A stretch of DNA of 64,000 nt. It comes from Bordetella genomosp. 8 (lineage in GTDB: Bacteria; Pseudomonadota; Gammaproteobacteria; Burkholderiales; Burkholderiaceae_B). Within the stretch, counting starts at the first letter, position 1; every line of letters begins with the position of its first letter. The stretch covers positions 806,001 through 870,000 of the forward strand of contig NZ_CP021108.1 of NCBI RefSeq assembly GCF_002119685.1. Direction: 5' to 3'. The position numbers and the translations under genes are program-made. Below the pieces are notes generated by a model. The model ran no database searches. It had not been told where the DNA came from and saw only the letters and a program-made list of their open reading frames with translations. Shown here piece after piece: positions 8,733-17,220 of the stretch.

Positions 8733-9317
8733 TCAATGGTCCTGGACCTCGCCCCAGCGCCGCACCGCGCCGGTTTCGATGCCGAACAGATCCAGCGCTC
8801 GGCCCACCGTATGATTGATCATGTCGTCGAGCGACTGGGGTTGGGCGTAGAAAGCAGGCACCGGCGGCGCCACGATGGCGCCCATCTCGGTCACCTGCGC
8901 CATGCTGCGCAGATGGCCCAGGTGCAGGGGAGACTCGCGCAGCATCAGCACCAGGCGCCGCCGTTCCTTCAGGACGACGTCGGCGGCGCGACTCAGCAGG
9001 CCCGAGGTCACTCCGGTGGCGATTTCGGACAGGCTGCGTATCGAGCATGGCGCCACCAGCATGCCCATGGTCTTGAACGACCCCGACGATATGCTGGCGC
9101 CGATGTCGTCGGCCTTGTAGACCTTGCTGGCCAGCGCATGCACGTCCGAGACTTTCATCGGCAGTTCGTGCGCCAGCGTGATCTGCGCCGAACGGGTCAT
9201 CACCAGATGCGTTTCCACGCCGGCCTTGCCCAGCAGTTCGAGCGCGCGCACGCCGTAGATCACGCCGGACGCGCCGCTGATGCCGACGATGATCCGCGGC
9301 GGCGGTGACGCGGTCAT
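8733..9317 (-). CDS. ubiX: UbiX/Pad1-type flavin prenyltransferase
   Basis: 194 residues, the standard UbiX length. The N-terminal IIVGISGASGVIYGVRALE is the flavin-binding signature of this family, and the central PCSIRSLSEIATG with the later KERRRLVLMLRESPL are the family's prenyl-phosphate/FMN-site segments. UbiX makes prenylated FMN, the cofactor of UbiD decarboxylases. A ubiD-family gene heads this same operon (14813-16165), so this copy most likely serves that enzyme rather than, or in addition to, ubiquinone synthesis. It lies 56 bp downstream of the ABC substrate-binding protein gene. Confidence 0.93.
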   Translation of the reverse strand: MTASPPPRIIVGISGASGVIYGVRALELLGKAGVETHLVMTRSAQITLAHELPMKVSDVHALASKVYKADDIGASISSGSFKTMGMLVAPCSIRSLSEIATGVTSGLLSRAADVVLKERRRLVLMLRESPLHLGHLRSMAQVTEMGAIVAPPVPAFYAQPQSLDDMINHTVGRALDLFGIETGAVRRWGEVQDH

Positions 9318-9373
9318 CGCGCGTCCCCGTCGGAAGGTAAGGAGCTTCGCTTCATTGCCTGGCCGCCACTGCC

Positions 9374-10387
9374 TTATGCGAGGAATTGGTTGGTGTAGAA
9401 CACCGACACGTCGGACACGGTCTTGCTCAGGCCGCCGAATTCCGCCATCAGCGCCTGCGTTTCCTCCCAGCGGGCCTTGTCGGAGTAGCCGATGGCCTGT
9501 TTCGCGTCGCCCTTTGCGCGCAGCAGCGGCGCGGTGGCCTTGAGCTTGGTCAGCTCCACGTCGGCCTTCAGCGACGGCGAACGCTTGAGCAGCGACGCGA
9601 TGGCTTCTTCCGGATGGTCCATCGCGTATTGGTAGGCGCGTATCGAAGCCTGCACGAAGCCGCGCACGACTTCCGGCGACGATGCGACCGTATCGGCATG
9701 AGCCGCGATGCCGTCACCCATGGTGTCGACGCCGAAATCGGAATAGGCGAAGCAGGCCACGCCGTTCTCCGTCAGCGCCGCCATGCCGGGATAGGAGTCG
9801 TTCAGGAAGCCGGTGATCGCCTGCGTGCGCTTGCCCAGGAAGGCCTGGTTGCGGGTGCCGCCATCCGAGGCCATGATCTGCACCGCGCCGCGCGGCACCT
9901 TGTTCTTGGCCAGCAACGCGTAGAGCATGGTCGTGGTGGTGTCGCCCTGCAGCGTCGCCACGGCCTTGCCCGCCAGATCGGCGGGCCGCGCGATGCCCTG
10001 GTCCTTCCAGCTGATCAGGGCGTTCGGGCTGGTCTGGTACAGCTGGGTTACCTGCCGGACCGGCATGCCCTGCGCGGCGCCCAGCATCAGGGAGGGCGGG
10101 TCGACGATGGTGAAGGTGTCCTGCTTGCCCGCCACCAGCTGCATGGAAGACGTCACACCCTTGCCTTCCAGCACCTCGACGTCCAGCCCGACGTCGCGAT
10201 AGAAGCCCTTGTCCACGGCCAGCAGATAGGGCGAGCGGTGGCCGTTGTAGTTGAAGGCCAGGCGCACCGTGGCCTTGGTCAGCTTGTCCGAGCCGGTTGC
10301 CGCCCAGGCCGGGCGGCCCAGTACGGGCAGGCCGGCCGCCGCGGCCGCGGTGGCGAAAGTCAGGAAGCTGCGCCGTGTCGTTTTCAT
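9374..10387 (-). CDS. ABC transporter substrate-binding protein (SsuA/THI5-like), Tat-exported
   Basis: About 337 residues. The N-terminus MKTTRRSFLTFATAAAAAG has a twin-arginine motif, then a hydrophobic stretch and an AWA cleavage site. The mature part (RLAFNYNGHRSPYLLAVDKGFYRDVGLDVEVLEG) matches the NitT/TauT/SsuA/THI5 class of periplasmic receptors for small sulphonates, nitrate, thiamine precursors and aromatic acids. ATG at 10387 is preferred because AAGGA stands eight bases upstream; 10396 is an alternative. With the next two genes it forms a complete importer. The ligand is unknown and is probably the substrate of the UbiD/lyase pathway in the operon. Confidence 0.88.
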   Translation of the reverse strand: MKTTRRSFLTFATAAAAAGLPVLGRPAWAATGSDKLTKATVRLAFNYNGHRSPYLLAVDKGFYRDVGLDVEVLEGKGVTSSMQLVAGKQDTFTIVDPPSLMLGAAQGMPVRQVTQLYQTSPNALISWKDQGIARPADLAGKAVATLQGDTTTTMLYALLAKNKVPRGAVQIMASDGGTRNQAFLGKRTQAITGFLNDSYPGMAALTENGVACFAYSDFGVDTMGDGIAAHADTVASSPEVVRGFVQASIRAYQYAMDHPEEAIASLLKRSPSLKADVELTKLKATAPLLRAKGDAKQAIGYSDKARWEETQALMAEFGGLSKTVSDVSVFYTNQFLA

Positions 10388-10409
10388 GATGTCCATCCTT
10401 GATCCAGGG

Positions 10410-11186
10410 CTAGTACTTCTTAAGCACACCGTATTGCTCGAAGAGATTGCGCACGTGTGCCACCAACGCAATGAAACGCGGCGTCTCCATGGTTTTGGGC
10501 GTCCGGGGATAGGGCAGGTCCACCTCGACGATCTCGGCGGCCCGTCCCGGGCGGGGCGTCATCACCAGGACCCGCTGCGCGAGCAGGATGGCTTCCTGGA
10601 TGTCGTGGGTCACGAACATGACGCTCTTCTTGGTTCTCAGCCATATCTGGTGCAGTTCCATGACCATCTGTTCGCGCGTCAGCGCGTCCAGCGCGCCGAA
10701 GGGTTCGTCCATCAGGATCAGGGAAGGGTCGTGGACCAGCGCGCGGCAGATCGATACGCGCTGGCGCATGCCGCCCGATAGCTCGTGCGGATACTTGCCG
10801 GCGAAGTCGGCCAGGCCGACCATGTCCAGCAGTTCACGCGCGCGCCGTTCGTAGGCAGCCATGTCCAGGCCGCGTATCTGCGGCTGCAGCATGATGTTCT
10901 CCAGCACCCGGCGCCATTCCAGCAAGGCATCGGTCTGGAACACGATGCCGATGTCGGTGACGGCGCTGCGCACCGGCTCGCCCGCGCGCAGCACGGTGCC
11001 TTCGGTGGGGGCTTCCAGGCCGGAAGCCAGGGTCAGCAGGGTGCTCTTGCCGCAGCCGCTGGGCCCCAATACCGACAGGAACTCGCCTTCGGCGATGTCG
11101 AAGTCCAGGTCCCGCAGCGCGGTCAAGGGCCCGCTTTTTGTGGGATAGATCTTGGTGACGTGGGAAAGCGTCAGCGCGGCCGTCAT
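10410..11186 (-). CDS. ABC transporter ATP-binding protein (SsuB/TauB type)
   Basis: 258 residues. Walker A is GPSGCGKSTLL, the Q-loop is in GIVFQTDALLEW, the signature is LSGGMRQRVSICRAL, and Walker B is LILMDEPFGALD with H-loop VTHDI. These are typical of the SsuB/TauB/NrtD class that energises uptake with the neighbouring permease and receptor. It overlaps the permease stop codon (ATGA overlap at 11183-11186), which indicates translational coupling. Confidence 0.93.
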   Translation of the reverse strand: MTAALTLSHVTKIYPTKSGPLTALRDLDFDIAEGEFLSVLGPSGCGKSTLLTLASGLEAPTEGTVLRAGEPVRSAVTDIGIVFQTDALLEWRRVLENIMLQPQIRGLDMAAYERRARELLDMVGLADFAGKYPHELSGGMRQRVSICRALVHDPSLILMDEPFGALDALTREQMVMELHQIWLRTKKSVMFVTHDIQEAILLAQRVLVMTPRPGRAAEIVEVDLPYPRTPKTMETPRFIALVAHVRNLFEQYGVLKKY

Positions 11187-11989
11187 CGCCCACCCCCGTG
11201 CATGCGTTGCGACACATGCCAGGGCAGTGCCAGGCGTTCGATCAGGTCGACCAGGCCGTACAGCACCACGCCCATGATGCTGAGCACCACCAGTACGGTG
11301 AAGGACAGCGTCACGTCCAGGGTGCCGTTGGCCACGATCAGCTGGTAGCCCAGTCCGCGATCCGCCGCCACGAATTCACCCACCACGGCGCCGACGATGG
11401 CCAGCGTGCTGGCCACCTTGATGCCGGCGAAGATGTGCGGCAAGGCCGCCGGTACCTGGAAATGCAGGAAGGTCTGCCAGCGGCTGGCGCCTGTGGAAAG
11501 CGCCAGCCAGCGCAGGTGCGCCGGTGCGGATTTGAACCCCGTCAGGGTATCCACCACGATGGGGAAAAAGCACATCGTGAAGGCGATCAGCACCTTGGGC
11601 GCCAGCCCGAAGCCGAACCACACCACCAGCAGCGGCGCCACGGCGACCTTGGGCACCGTCTGCGACAGCACGAGGATGGGGTGCAGCACGCGTTCGGCCC
11701 ATTGCGACTGCGCCAGCAGCGCCGCCATGGGAATGCTCACGACGATGGCCAGGCCGAAGCCCAGCATGATCTCGCCCGTGGTGGTCAGGGTGTGGACGAG
11801 AATGCTCTGGTAGTCGGTGACCAGCCGCATCGCCACCGCGGACGGCGGCGGCAACAGATAGGCCGGCACCTGGCCGATGCGCACCGCCGCTTCCCAGATC
11901 AGCAGCAGGGCGATGCCGACGATCAGGCCGTCCAGCCACCGCGGCGGCCGCCAGCGGACGGTGCTAGCCACCGTCTTTTCCCGGTTCAT
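11183..11989 (-). CDS. ABC transporter permease (SsuC/TauC type)
   Basis: 268 residues with about six membrane helices. The inner-membrane-protein loop that contacts the ATPase appears as ALSTGASRWQTFLHFQVPAALPHIFAG, the EAA motif of this class. It belongs to the NitT/TauT-type importer with the flanking ATPase and receptor genes. Its 5' end overlaps the aminotransferase gene by 26 bp if the ATG at 11989 is used; a GTG a few codons inside is possible. Confidence 0.92.
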   Translation of the reverse strand: MNREKTVASTVRWRPPRWLDGLIVGIALLLIWEAAVRIGQVPAYLLPPPSAVAMRLVTDYQSILVHTLTTTGEIMLGFGLAIVVSIPMAALLAQSQWAERVLHPILVLSQTVPKVAVAPLLVVWFGFGLAPKVLIAFTMCFFPIVVDTLTGFKSAPAHLRWLALSTGASRWQTFLHFQVPAALPHIFAGIKVASTLAIVGAVVGEFVAADRGLGYQLIVANGTLDVTLSFTVLVVLSIMGVVLYGLVDLIERLALPWHVSQRMHGGGR

Positions 11990-13085
11990 TGAAAATACCC
12001 CTTATCGCTGCGAGCAGCTTTTTGTTGTCCGCGCGTCCTCTCAGGGATACGCGTAGAGCGCGATAACGTTCCATGCCGCGGAACGAGGTCGCATCGGCCA
12101 CGACGATGCCTTGCGCGGCCAGGCGGTCGGCGGCCTGGTCCGGTGGCATGTCGACATCCAGCAGCACCATATTGGCGTTGCCGCCACGGACGCGCACTTC
12201 GGGAATGTCCGCAATGGCGTCCGCGAACCACGCACGCTCCCGCGCGAACGTGGCGCGGCACATATCCAGGAAAGCGCTGTCGTCCAGCACCGCGCGCGCC
12301 GCGGCGACCGATGCCCGCGCCAGGTTGAAGGGCGGGCGGCCGACTTCGGCCGCGCGCACCAGCGCCGGCGCCGCGATCGCATAGCCCACACGGGTGCCGG
12401 CCAGGCCAAAGTACTTGGAGAACGTACGCAGGACGACCAGGTTCGGATGCGCGGCCAGCAGCGGCACCGCGCCGTCCTCGGCTGGGTCCAGCAGCGCTTC
12501 GTCGACGATCAGCAGGCCGGGATCGGCGGCGCGCGCCAGGCTGGCGACGGATACGCGCGGGATCTTCTCGCCGGTGGGATTGTTGGGCGAGCAGACGAAG
12601 GTCATGGCGATCGTGCCGGCGCGCAGCGCGACATGCATGCCGGCGATGTTCGTTTTTTCCGGGACTTCGCCTTCCACGCAGACGACCCGGCAGCCGCGCA
12701 GCCGGGCTTCCAGCTCATAGCGCGGAAAGGTCGGCAGATGCACCAGCACGGTGTCGCCGTCGCTGGTCCAGGCATGGACGATCAGCTTGATGACGTCGTC
12801 CAGGCCGGCGCCGAAGAACAGCGAATCGGGATGGACGCCGTGGCGCCGGGCCAGGGCGGCGCGCAGCTCGGCGAAGCGCAGGTCGGGATACAGATGGCTC
12901 TGGCCCAGTGCGGCGCGCGCCGCGGCGATCGCGCTTTCCGGCGGCCCGAAGGGATTGACGTTCAGCGAGAAATCCACCACGTCGCGCACGTCCAGGGCGT
13001 GGCGCGCGGCGATATCGTCCACCGAGGTTTCGGCCTCGTACAGCCGCATGCTGGCCATCAAGGCGTTCTGCGGGTTGATCGTCAT
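11964..13085 (-). CDS. PLP-dependent aminotransferase, HisC/CobD-like
   Basis: 373 residues from ATG 13085, which overlaps the upstream racemase stop as ATGA. This is a class I/II aminotransferase of the histidinol-phosphate aminotransferase type. DFSLNVNPFGPPESA is the N-terminal substrate-entry segment, FVCSPNNPTGEKI the phosphate/PLP site, LLIVDEALLDPAEDG carries the PLP-pyridine aspartate, and the Schiff-base lysine lies in TFSKYFGLAG. HisC-like and threonine-phosphate decarboxylase-like enzymes cannot be separated by eye. Its place between racemase and ABC genes suggests a role in amino-acid-like substrate conversion and not in histidine biosynthesis. Confidence 0.85.
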   Translation of the reverse strand: MTINPQNALMASMRLYEAETSVDDIAARHALDVRDVVDFSLNVNPFGPPESAIAAARAALGQSHLYPDLRFAELRAALARRHGVHPDSLFFGAGLDDVIKLIVHAWTSDGDTVLVHLPTFPRYELEARLRGCRVVCVEGEVPEKTNIAGMHVALRAGTIAMTFVCSPNNPTGEKIPRVSVASLARAADPGLLIVDEALLDPAEDGAVPLLAAHPNLVVLRTFSKYFGLAGTRVGYAIAAPALVRAAEVGRPPFNLARASVAAARAVLDDSAFLDMCRATFARERAWFADAIADIPEVRVRGGNANMVLLDVDMPPDQAADRLAAQGIVVADATSFRGMERYRALRVSLRGRADNKKLLAAIRGIFNEPGKDGG

Positions 13086-13807
13086 GCCAGCAGGGCTCCA
13101 TGGCCGGCGACGGGCAGGCGCAGCTTCAGCGACTTCAGGATGCCCCACAGCGTGACCTGGTTGCTGGTCAGGACAGGTTTGCCGAGCTCGGCTTCCATAC
13201 GGCCGGCGACTTCCAGCGCGCGGAAGTCCGTGCAGCTGACGAATACCGCCTGCGCCGCCGGCCGGTCGGCCCGGCGTATCAGCTCGGCCACCGCGTCAGG
13301 CGCGACTTCGCGTATGGCCTTGCCCGACAGGCCCAGGCCTTCCACGCCGACGACGTCGAAACCATGCGATTGCAGGAAGGCGCGTTCGGCGTCGTTCACG
13401 CTGTCCAGATAGGGCGTGGCCAGGGCCACGCCCCGGATATCGAGCGCCCGCAGGCTTTCCACGATGCAGCGGGACGTGGCGACCACCGGGCATCCGGCGA
13501 TGGCTTCCAGCGATTCCAGCTGGCGCGCCAGTGCCGCCTCGCCGTCGATGAAGGAGCCGCTGGTGCAGGCGTAGGCCACGACGTCCGGCGTGACCGACGC
13601 GATCAGTTCCGCGGCCTGCGCCACCCCGGCATTCATGGCGCGCAGGCCTTCCGGCGTGGTCTCGCGCAGCATGACGCGCGTCGCATGGAAGGTCAGCCCG
13701 GGCAGGCCCAGGCGGGCGTAGTCCGGTTCGATCACGGCGTTGACCGAGGGCACGATCAGGCCCACGCGGCGCGGCCGGGCGATGGCGGTGCCGGTCACTT
13801 TTTCCAT
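13082..13807 (-). CDS. Asp/Glu racemase superfamily protein, maleate-isomerase-like
   Basis: 241 residues. It has the pair of active-site cysteines of the aspartate/glutamate racemase, maleate cis-trans isomerase and arylmalonate decarboxylase superfamily: C81 in VAYACTSGSF and C192 in FVSCTDFRALE. The N-terminal VGLIVPSVNAVIEPDY is characteristic of the maleate isomerase branch. The reaction could be isomerisation of an unsaturated diacid, decarboxylation or racemisation. The gene overlaps DUF4392 by 13 bp and the aminotransferase by 4 bp, so it is firmly part of the operon. Confidence 0.82.
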   Translation of the reverse strand: MEKVTGTAIARPRRVGLIVPSVNAVIEPDYARLGLPGLTFHATRVMLRETTPEGLRAMNAGVAQAAELIASVTPDVVAYACTSGSFIDGEAALARQLESLEAIAGCPVVATSRCIVESLRALDIRGVALATPYLDSVNDAERAFLQSHGFDVVGVEGLGLSGKAIREVAPDAVAELIRRADRPAAQAVFVSCTDFRALEVAGRMEAELGKPVLTSNQVTLWGILKSLKLRLPVAGHGALLA

Positions 13808-14826
13808 GACGATTGATAGCCGGCCATGTTGGCGCCTTCGCGCTGGCTCAAGACGACCAGCGAGCGCAGCAGGTCCACCATGGCCGCATTGGTGCGCGCG
13901 TCGGTGCCGTCGACGTACTGGCGCAGCATGCCGCCCACGGGATCGATGGCGCCGGCGCGTACGCAGGCCTCGATCAACCGCACTTCTTCCGTTCCATCGT
14001 GAAAGGCGGCGTCGTTGCCGACCATGGCCGCCAGCACCGCCGCGATGCCGTAGGCGCCCCAGTTGGAGATGTTGGCGATGACCGCGACGTCCGCGGGCTG
14101 CTCGGCCGCGATGACGTCGCCCAGCGGTACGTCGGCGCGCACGTCTTCCGCCACCACGCCCATGCCAAGTTCATTGCCCAGGTCGCCGACGCCTATGGTG
14201 AGGATGCCGCGCCGCCGCGCCTCGGCATACAGGGCATCCGTATGGGCGGTGAAATCGCTGATCTCGAAGCCGCCGCCCCCATGGTAGTGGCCGTCGCGGC
14301 CAGCGCCCGGGCGCTCGACCGCCACCACGGCCTTGGGCCGCAGTTCGTCCAGCAGCGCCACCGCGGCCTGTTCGGCGGCTTTCCTGTCCACGGGGAAGCC
14401 GGAGAACGCGCAGCGGTTGCGGCCCGAGCGGATGTCGGCCATGTCCGCGGGTATCAGGCCCGCGGCCGCGAAGCACGCCTGCATGCACGGCACCACCGAG
14501 GCTTCCGAGATGCCCACCGGGATCGCGCCCAGGCCTACCGCCAGCGCGCGCGCCAGCACGGCCGCGCCGATCGGACCGTCGGTTTCCGGCAGGCCGTAGC
14601 CGCGCATGATGAAGCCGCTGATCATCAGCACCGTGTCGCCCGGCGTGACGCTTTCCTTGAGCCGCGCGGCGGCCGCCAGCGTCAACGGGGCGCCGCCGGC
14701 GTGGCGCCGCGCGGTGGCGTAGAGCTTGAGCAGCGGGATGCCCTTCAGGATGGTCCAGTTCGACATCGGCGCGGTGATCAGGTGATCGACGGCTTCGCCG
14801 ATGCGTTCGATGCTAATTCCGGACAT
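13795..14826 (-). CDS. DUF4392 (D-glutamate cyclase-like) protein
   Basis: 343 residues, resembling the glutamate cyclase-like C-terminal domain (DUF4392). Visible marks are DTVLMISGFIMRGYGLPETDGPIGA near residue 65, VAVERPGAGRDGHYHGGGG in the middle, and GVGDLGNELGMGVV followed by ANISNWGAYGIAA. In eukaryotes the related domain converts D-glutamate to 5-oxo-D-proline; in bacteria the function is mostly undefined. Direct overlap with ubiD upstream (14 bp) and with a racemase-like gene downstream (13 bp) points to a shared pathway. The substrate is probably an amino-acid or dicarboxylate derivative; that is inference. Confidence 0.75.
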   Translation of the reverse strand: MSGISIERIGEAVDHLITAPMSNWTILKGIPLLKLYATARRHAGGAPLTLAAAARLKESVTPGDTVLMISGFIMRGYGLPETDGPIGAAVLARALAVGLGAIPVGISEASVVPCMQACFAAAGLIPADMADIRSGRNRCAFSGFPVDRKAAEQAAVALLDELRPKAVVAVERPGAGRDGHYHGGGGFEISDFTAHTDALYAEARRRGILTIGVGDLGNELGMGVVAEDVRADVPLGDVIAAEQPADVAVIANISNWGAYGIAAVLAAMVGNDAAFHDGTEEVRLIEACVRAGAIDPVGGMLRQYVDGTDARTNAAMVDLLRSLVVLSQREGANMAGYQSSWKK

Positions 14827-16165
14827 TCAAATACTCCTGCAGGTTGATGTCGTGCTCGCCGGGAAAGCGGCGGCGTTCGAACAATTGCTTCATGGCGACC
14901 GGCACGGTGGCGTCCAGTCCCAGCTTGCCGCGATGGACTTCGCGCACGTCTTCCCGCGTATAGCTGGGCATGCGCGGAATCATGTAGGTGCCGGTTTCGG
15001 GCGTGCAGCGGGTCTGTATGGCCCACAGCACGTCGGCGGCATTGAAGGGGTCGACGTCCTCGTCGACGACGACCACGATCTTGGTCCAGGAATAGCCGCC
15101 CAGCGCCGCCAGCAAGGCGTTCTTGGCCTGGTCCTCGTTCTGCTTCTCGATGGCGATCACGCAGCCGAATACATAGCCCGGCGTGGCGATGTCGCGGATG
15201 CGCGGCACGAACGCCGAGACCTTCTTGTAGATCTCCGTCTGTATGGGTACGCCCACCAGGTTCAGGTCTTCCGTGCCGCCGGCCAGGATGGTGTGATAGA
15301 TGGCGTCGCTGCGGCGCGTGATCGCCGTGACGCGGAAGACGTGGTTCTTCATGACGGGCACGTAGCCGTCGGTGAATTCGCCGAAGGGGCCTTCGTCTTC
15401 CCGTACGCCGCACAGCACTTCGCCTTCGATCACCATCTCGGCGTCGGCCGGCACGTCGACAGGGATGGTCTTGCAACGGGTCACGCGCAGCGGCTTGTCC
15501 TGCCAGGCGCCGGCGACTTCAAGCTCGTCCGCCTCGTAGGGGACCTTGGAAGCCGCCGAGAACATCAGCGCCGGCGGCGCCCCGATGACGATCGCGCAGG
15601 GCAGGTTCTGGCCTTTGCTTTCGGCTTCCGCGTGGTAGCGGCCCAGGTGCTGGGGCGGCATCATGCGCACGCGCAGCTTGTCCTTGCCGACCAGCTGGCA
15701 GCGGTTCCAGGAAGCGTTGTAGACGCCGGTGTCGGGATGCGGCGCGATCAGCACGCCGGCGGTGATATAGGCGCCGCCGTCGTGCTCGGAGAAGACCACC
15801 TGCGGCACGTCGCGCTGCAAGTCGATGTCCGCGCCCTGGCTCACGACCTGCTGCACCGGCGCGTCCTCCACCCGTTCGGTCGGGATGCCGCGCGCTTCCT
15901 GGCGCACCAGGGTACGCAGCAGGTCCTTTTCCTCCAGGCCCAGCGCCGCGGCGACATGGCTGCGGAATCCGAACACATTGGTGACCACGGGCACATTGGC
16001 GCCCTTCACGTCGGTGAAGCGCAAGGCCTGGTTGCCGGCCTTCTGCACGCAGCGCATGACCGCCGTCAATTCGTGGCGGGGATCGACCTGCCGCGCCACC
16101 TCCGACACCAGGCCACGGGTTTCGAGCCAGCCCACCAGTTGACGAAAGGATTCCATCGGTTTCAT
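14813..16165 (-). CDS. UbiD-family prenylated-FMN decarboxylase
   Basis: 450 residues, the usual size of UbiD-family enzymes, which reversibly decarboxylate aromatic, heteroaromatic or alpha,beta-unsaturated acids with prenylated FMN. The cofactor and acid/base region is visible as YNASWNRCQ (about 149-157), and the conserved EGEVLCGVREDEGPFGE (247-263) carries the catalytic and metal-binding acids. HTILAGGTEDLNLVG follows near 290. It is the first gene of a nine-gene minus-strand operon that also contains UbiX. Together with the ammonia-lyase this suggests a catabolic route, not ubiquinone synthesis. An internal ATG at 16156 is an alternative start. Confidence 0.9.
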   Translation of the reverse strand: MKPMESFRQLVGWLETRGLVSEVARQVDPRHELTAVMRCVQKAGNQALRFTDVKGANVPVVTNVFGFRSHVAAALGLEEKDLLRTLVRQEARGIPTERVEDAPVQQVVSQGADIDLQRDVPQVVFSEHDGGAYITAGVLIAPHPDTGVYNASWNRCQLVGKDKLRVRMMPPQHLGRYHAEAESKGQNLPCAIVIGAPPALMFSAASKVPYEADELEVAGAWQDKPLRVTRCKTIPVDVPADAEMVIEGEVLCGVREDEGPFGEFTDGYVPVMKNHVFRVTAITRRSDAIYHTILAGGTEDLNLVGVPIQTEIYKKVSAFVPRIRDIATPGYVFGCVIAIEKQNEDQAKNALLAALGGYSWTKIVVVVDEDVDPFNAADVLWAIQTRCTPETGTYMIPRMPSYTREDVREVHRGKLGLDATVPVAMKQLFERRRFPGEHDINLQEYLNVRN

Positions 16166-16195
16166 ATCGGACGCTTGTTATGGATCTTCGATTGC

Positions 16196-16224
16196 TTGAT
16201 CGGCTGCGGGAAGCCGGCTATAGT
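16196..16224 (+). promoter_or_regulatory. Sigma-70-type promoter of iclR
   Basis: TTGATC at 16196-16201, a 17-base spacer, and TATAGT at 16219-16224 give a near-consensus housekeeping promoter reading toward iclR. The predicted transcript start (about 16231) falls just ahead of the palindrome at 16234, consistent with autorepression. Confidence 0.6.
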
Positions 16225-16233
16225 GTTGGTTAC

Positions 16234-16252
16234 TGCGCAACGCTGTTGCGCA
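16234..16252. promoter_or_regulatory. Probable IclR operator, perfect 8-bp inverted repeat
   Basis: TGCGCAAC, GCT, GTTGCGCA: a perfect 8-bp inverted repeat with a 3-base spacer in the 167-bp gap between the divergent ubiD operon and iclR. Its place over the expected iclR transcript start and upstream of ubiD makes it the best candidate site for the adjacent IclR protein. Confidence 0.6.
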
Positions 16253-16332
16253 ATCACGTTTTGATTATGGGTACCGCCCGGAGGGCTGTCAACGCCGGGC
16301 ATGCCCCTATATGCGTTTTTCGCGGCTGTCTA

Positions 16333-17220
16333 ATGGAATACCCCGACGGGAATGCCCCGATGCCTGAGACCACGAATGCCAAGCCTGCCGACGCCATGGG
16401 GGATGGCGATAGCGCCGCCGCGGGCCCGGGCCGGCGCGACCCCACGGTGCATGCGGCGCGGCACGCCATAGAGATCCTGCGATGCATCTCGCAGTCGCAG
16501 CCGGAGATCGGCGTCAGCGACATCGCGCGCCGAATCGGATTGCATAAAAGCTCGGTGTCGCGGCTGGTCGCGACGCTGGAAGCGCAGCGCGTGGTCGAAC
16601 GCAATCCACACACCGATCGCGTCAGCCTGGCGCCGGGCCTCATCGCGATCGCCGCGCCCCTGATCAACCATATGGGCATCTCGCAGGCGTCGCGGCAGCG
16701 CATGGCGCAGCTGGCGGAGGAATCCGCGGAAACGGTCAACCTGAGCATCTGGGATGGCCGCGAAGCCATCAGCATCGACCAGACGGTGGGACCGAACGCC
16801 ATTACGCACTACGCGGCGCCGGGGCAGAACAACCCGGCGCATTGCACGGCGTCCGGCAAGGTGTTGCTGGCCTTCGCATCCGAGGCCGACCTGTCGGCGG
16901 TGCTGCGGGCGCCATTGACGCGCTACACCGAACGCACGATCACCGATCCGGCTGTGCTGCGGCGCGAACTGGGGCGCGTGCGCGAAACCGGCCTGGCGCT
17001 GAACCGCGCGGAGTTCTCGGAAGACGCGGGCGCCGTCGCGGCCATCGTGCGCAACGTCAACGGCCAGGCGACGATCGCGCTGACTATCACTGTCCCCCTG
17101 TACCGTTTCGGCAAGGCGCGCGAGCGCAAGCTGCTGGAACTGGTGGGAAATGCCGCGCGGGATATTTCCGGCCAGATCGGCGCCATGACGGCGGCCGGCA
17201 TCGCCAGGAGGCAACCATGA
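16333..17220 (+). CDS. IclR-family transcriptional regulator
   Basis: About 295 residues from ATG 16333 (ATG at 16360 is equally possible). The winged helix-turn-helix is at the N-terminus (AIEILRCISQSQPEIGVSDIARRIGLHKSSVSRLVATLE). The C-terminal effector domain shows ITHYAAPGQNNPAHCTASGKVLLAF and ALNRAEFSEDAGAVAAIV, both typical IclR segments. It is divergent from the UbiD/UbiX/ammonia-lyase operon and shares a 167-bp intergenic region holding a good promoter and a palindrome, so it very likely controls that operon and itself. The effector would be a small organic acid, unknown here. Confidence 0.92.
   Translation: MEYPDGNAPMPETTNAKPADAMGDGDSAAAGPGRRDPTVHAARHAIEILRCISQSQPEIGVSDIARRIGLHKSSVSRLVATLEAQRVVERNPHTDRVSLAPGLIAIAAPLINHMGISQASRQRMAQLAEESAETVNLSIWDGREAISIDQTVGPNAITHYAAPGQNNPAHCTASGKVLLAFASEADLSAVLRAPLTRYTERTITDPAVLRRELGRVRETGLALNRAEFSEDAGAVAAIVRNVNGQATIALTITVPLYRFGKARERKLLELVGNAARDISGQIGAMTAAGIARRQP

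Noticed and set aside
7134..16165. Styrene-type pathway (phenylalanine ammonia-lyase plus ferulate decarboxylase and Pad1)
   Set aside because: The lyase has histidine-type residues (NLVLSHS, QED), so cinnamate formation is unlikely.
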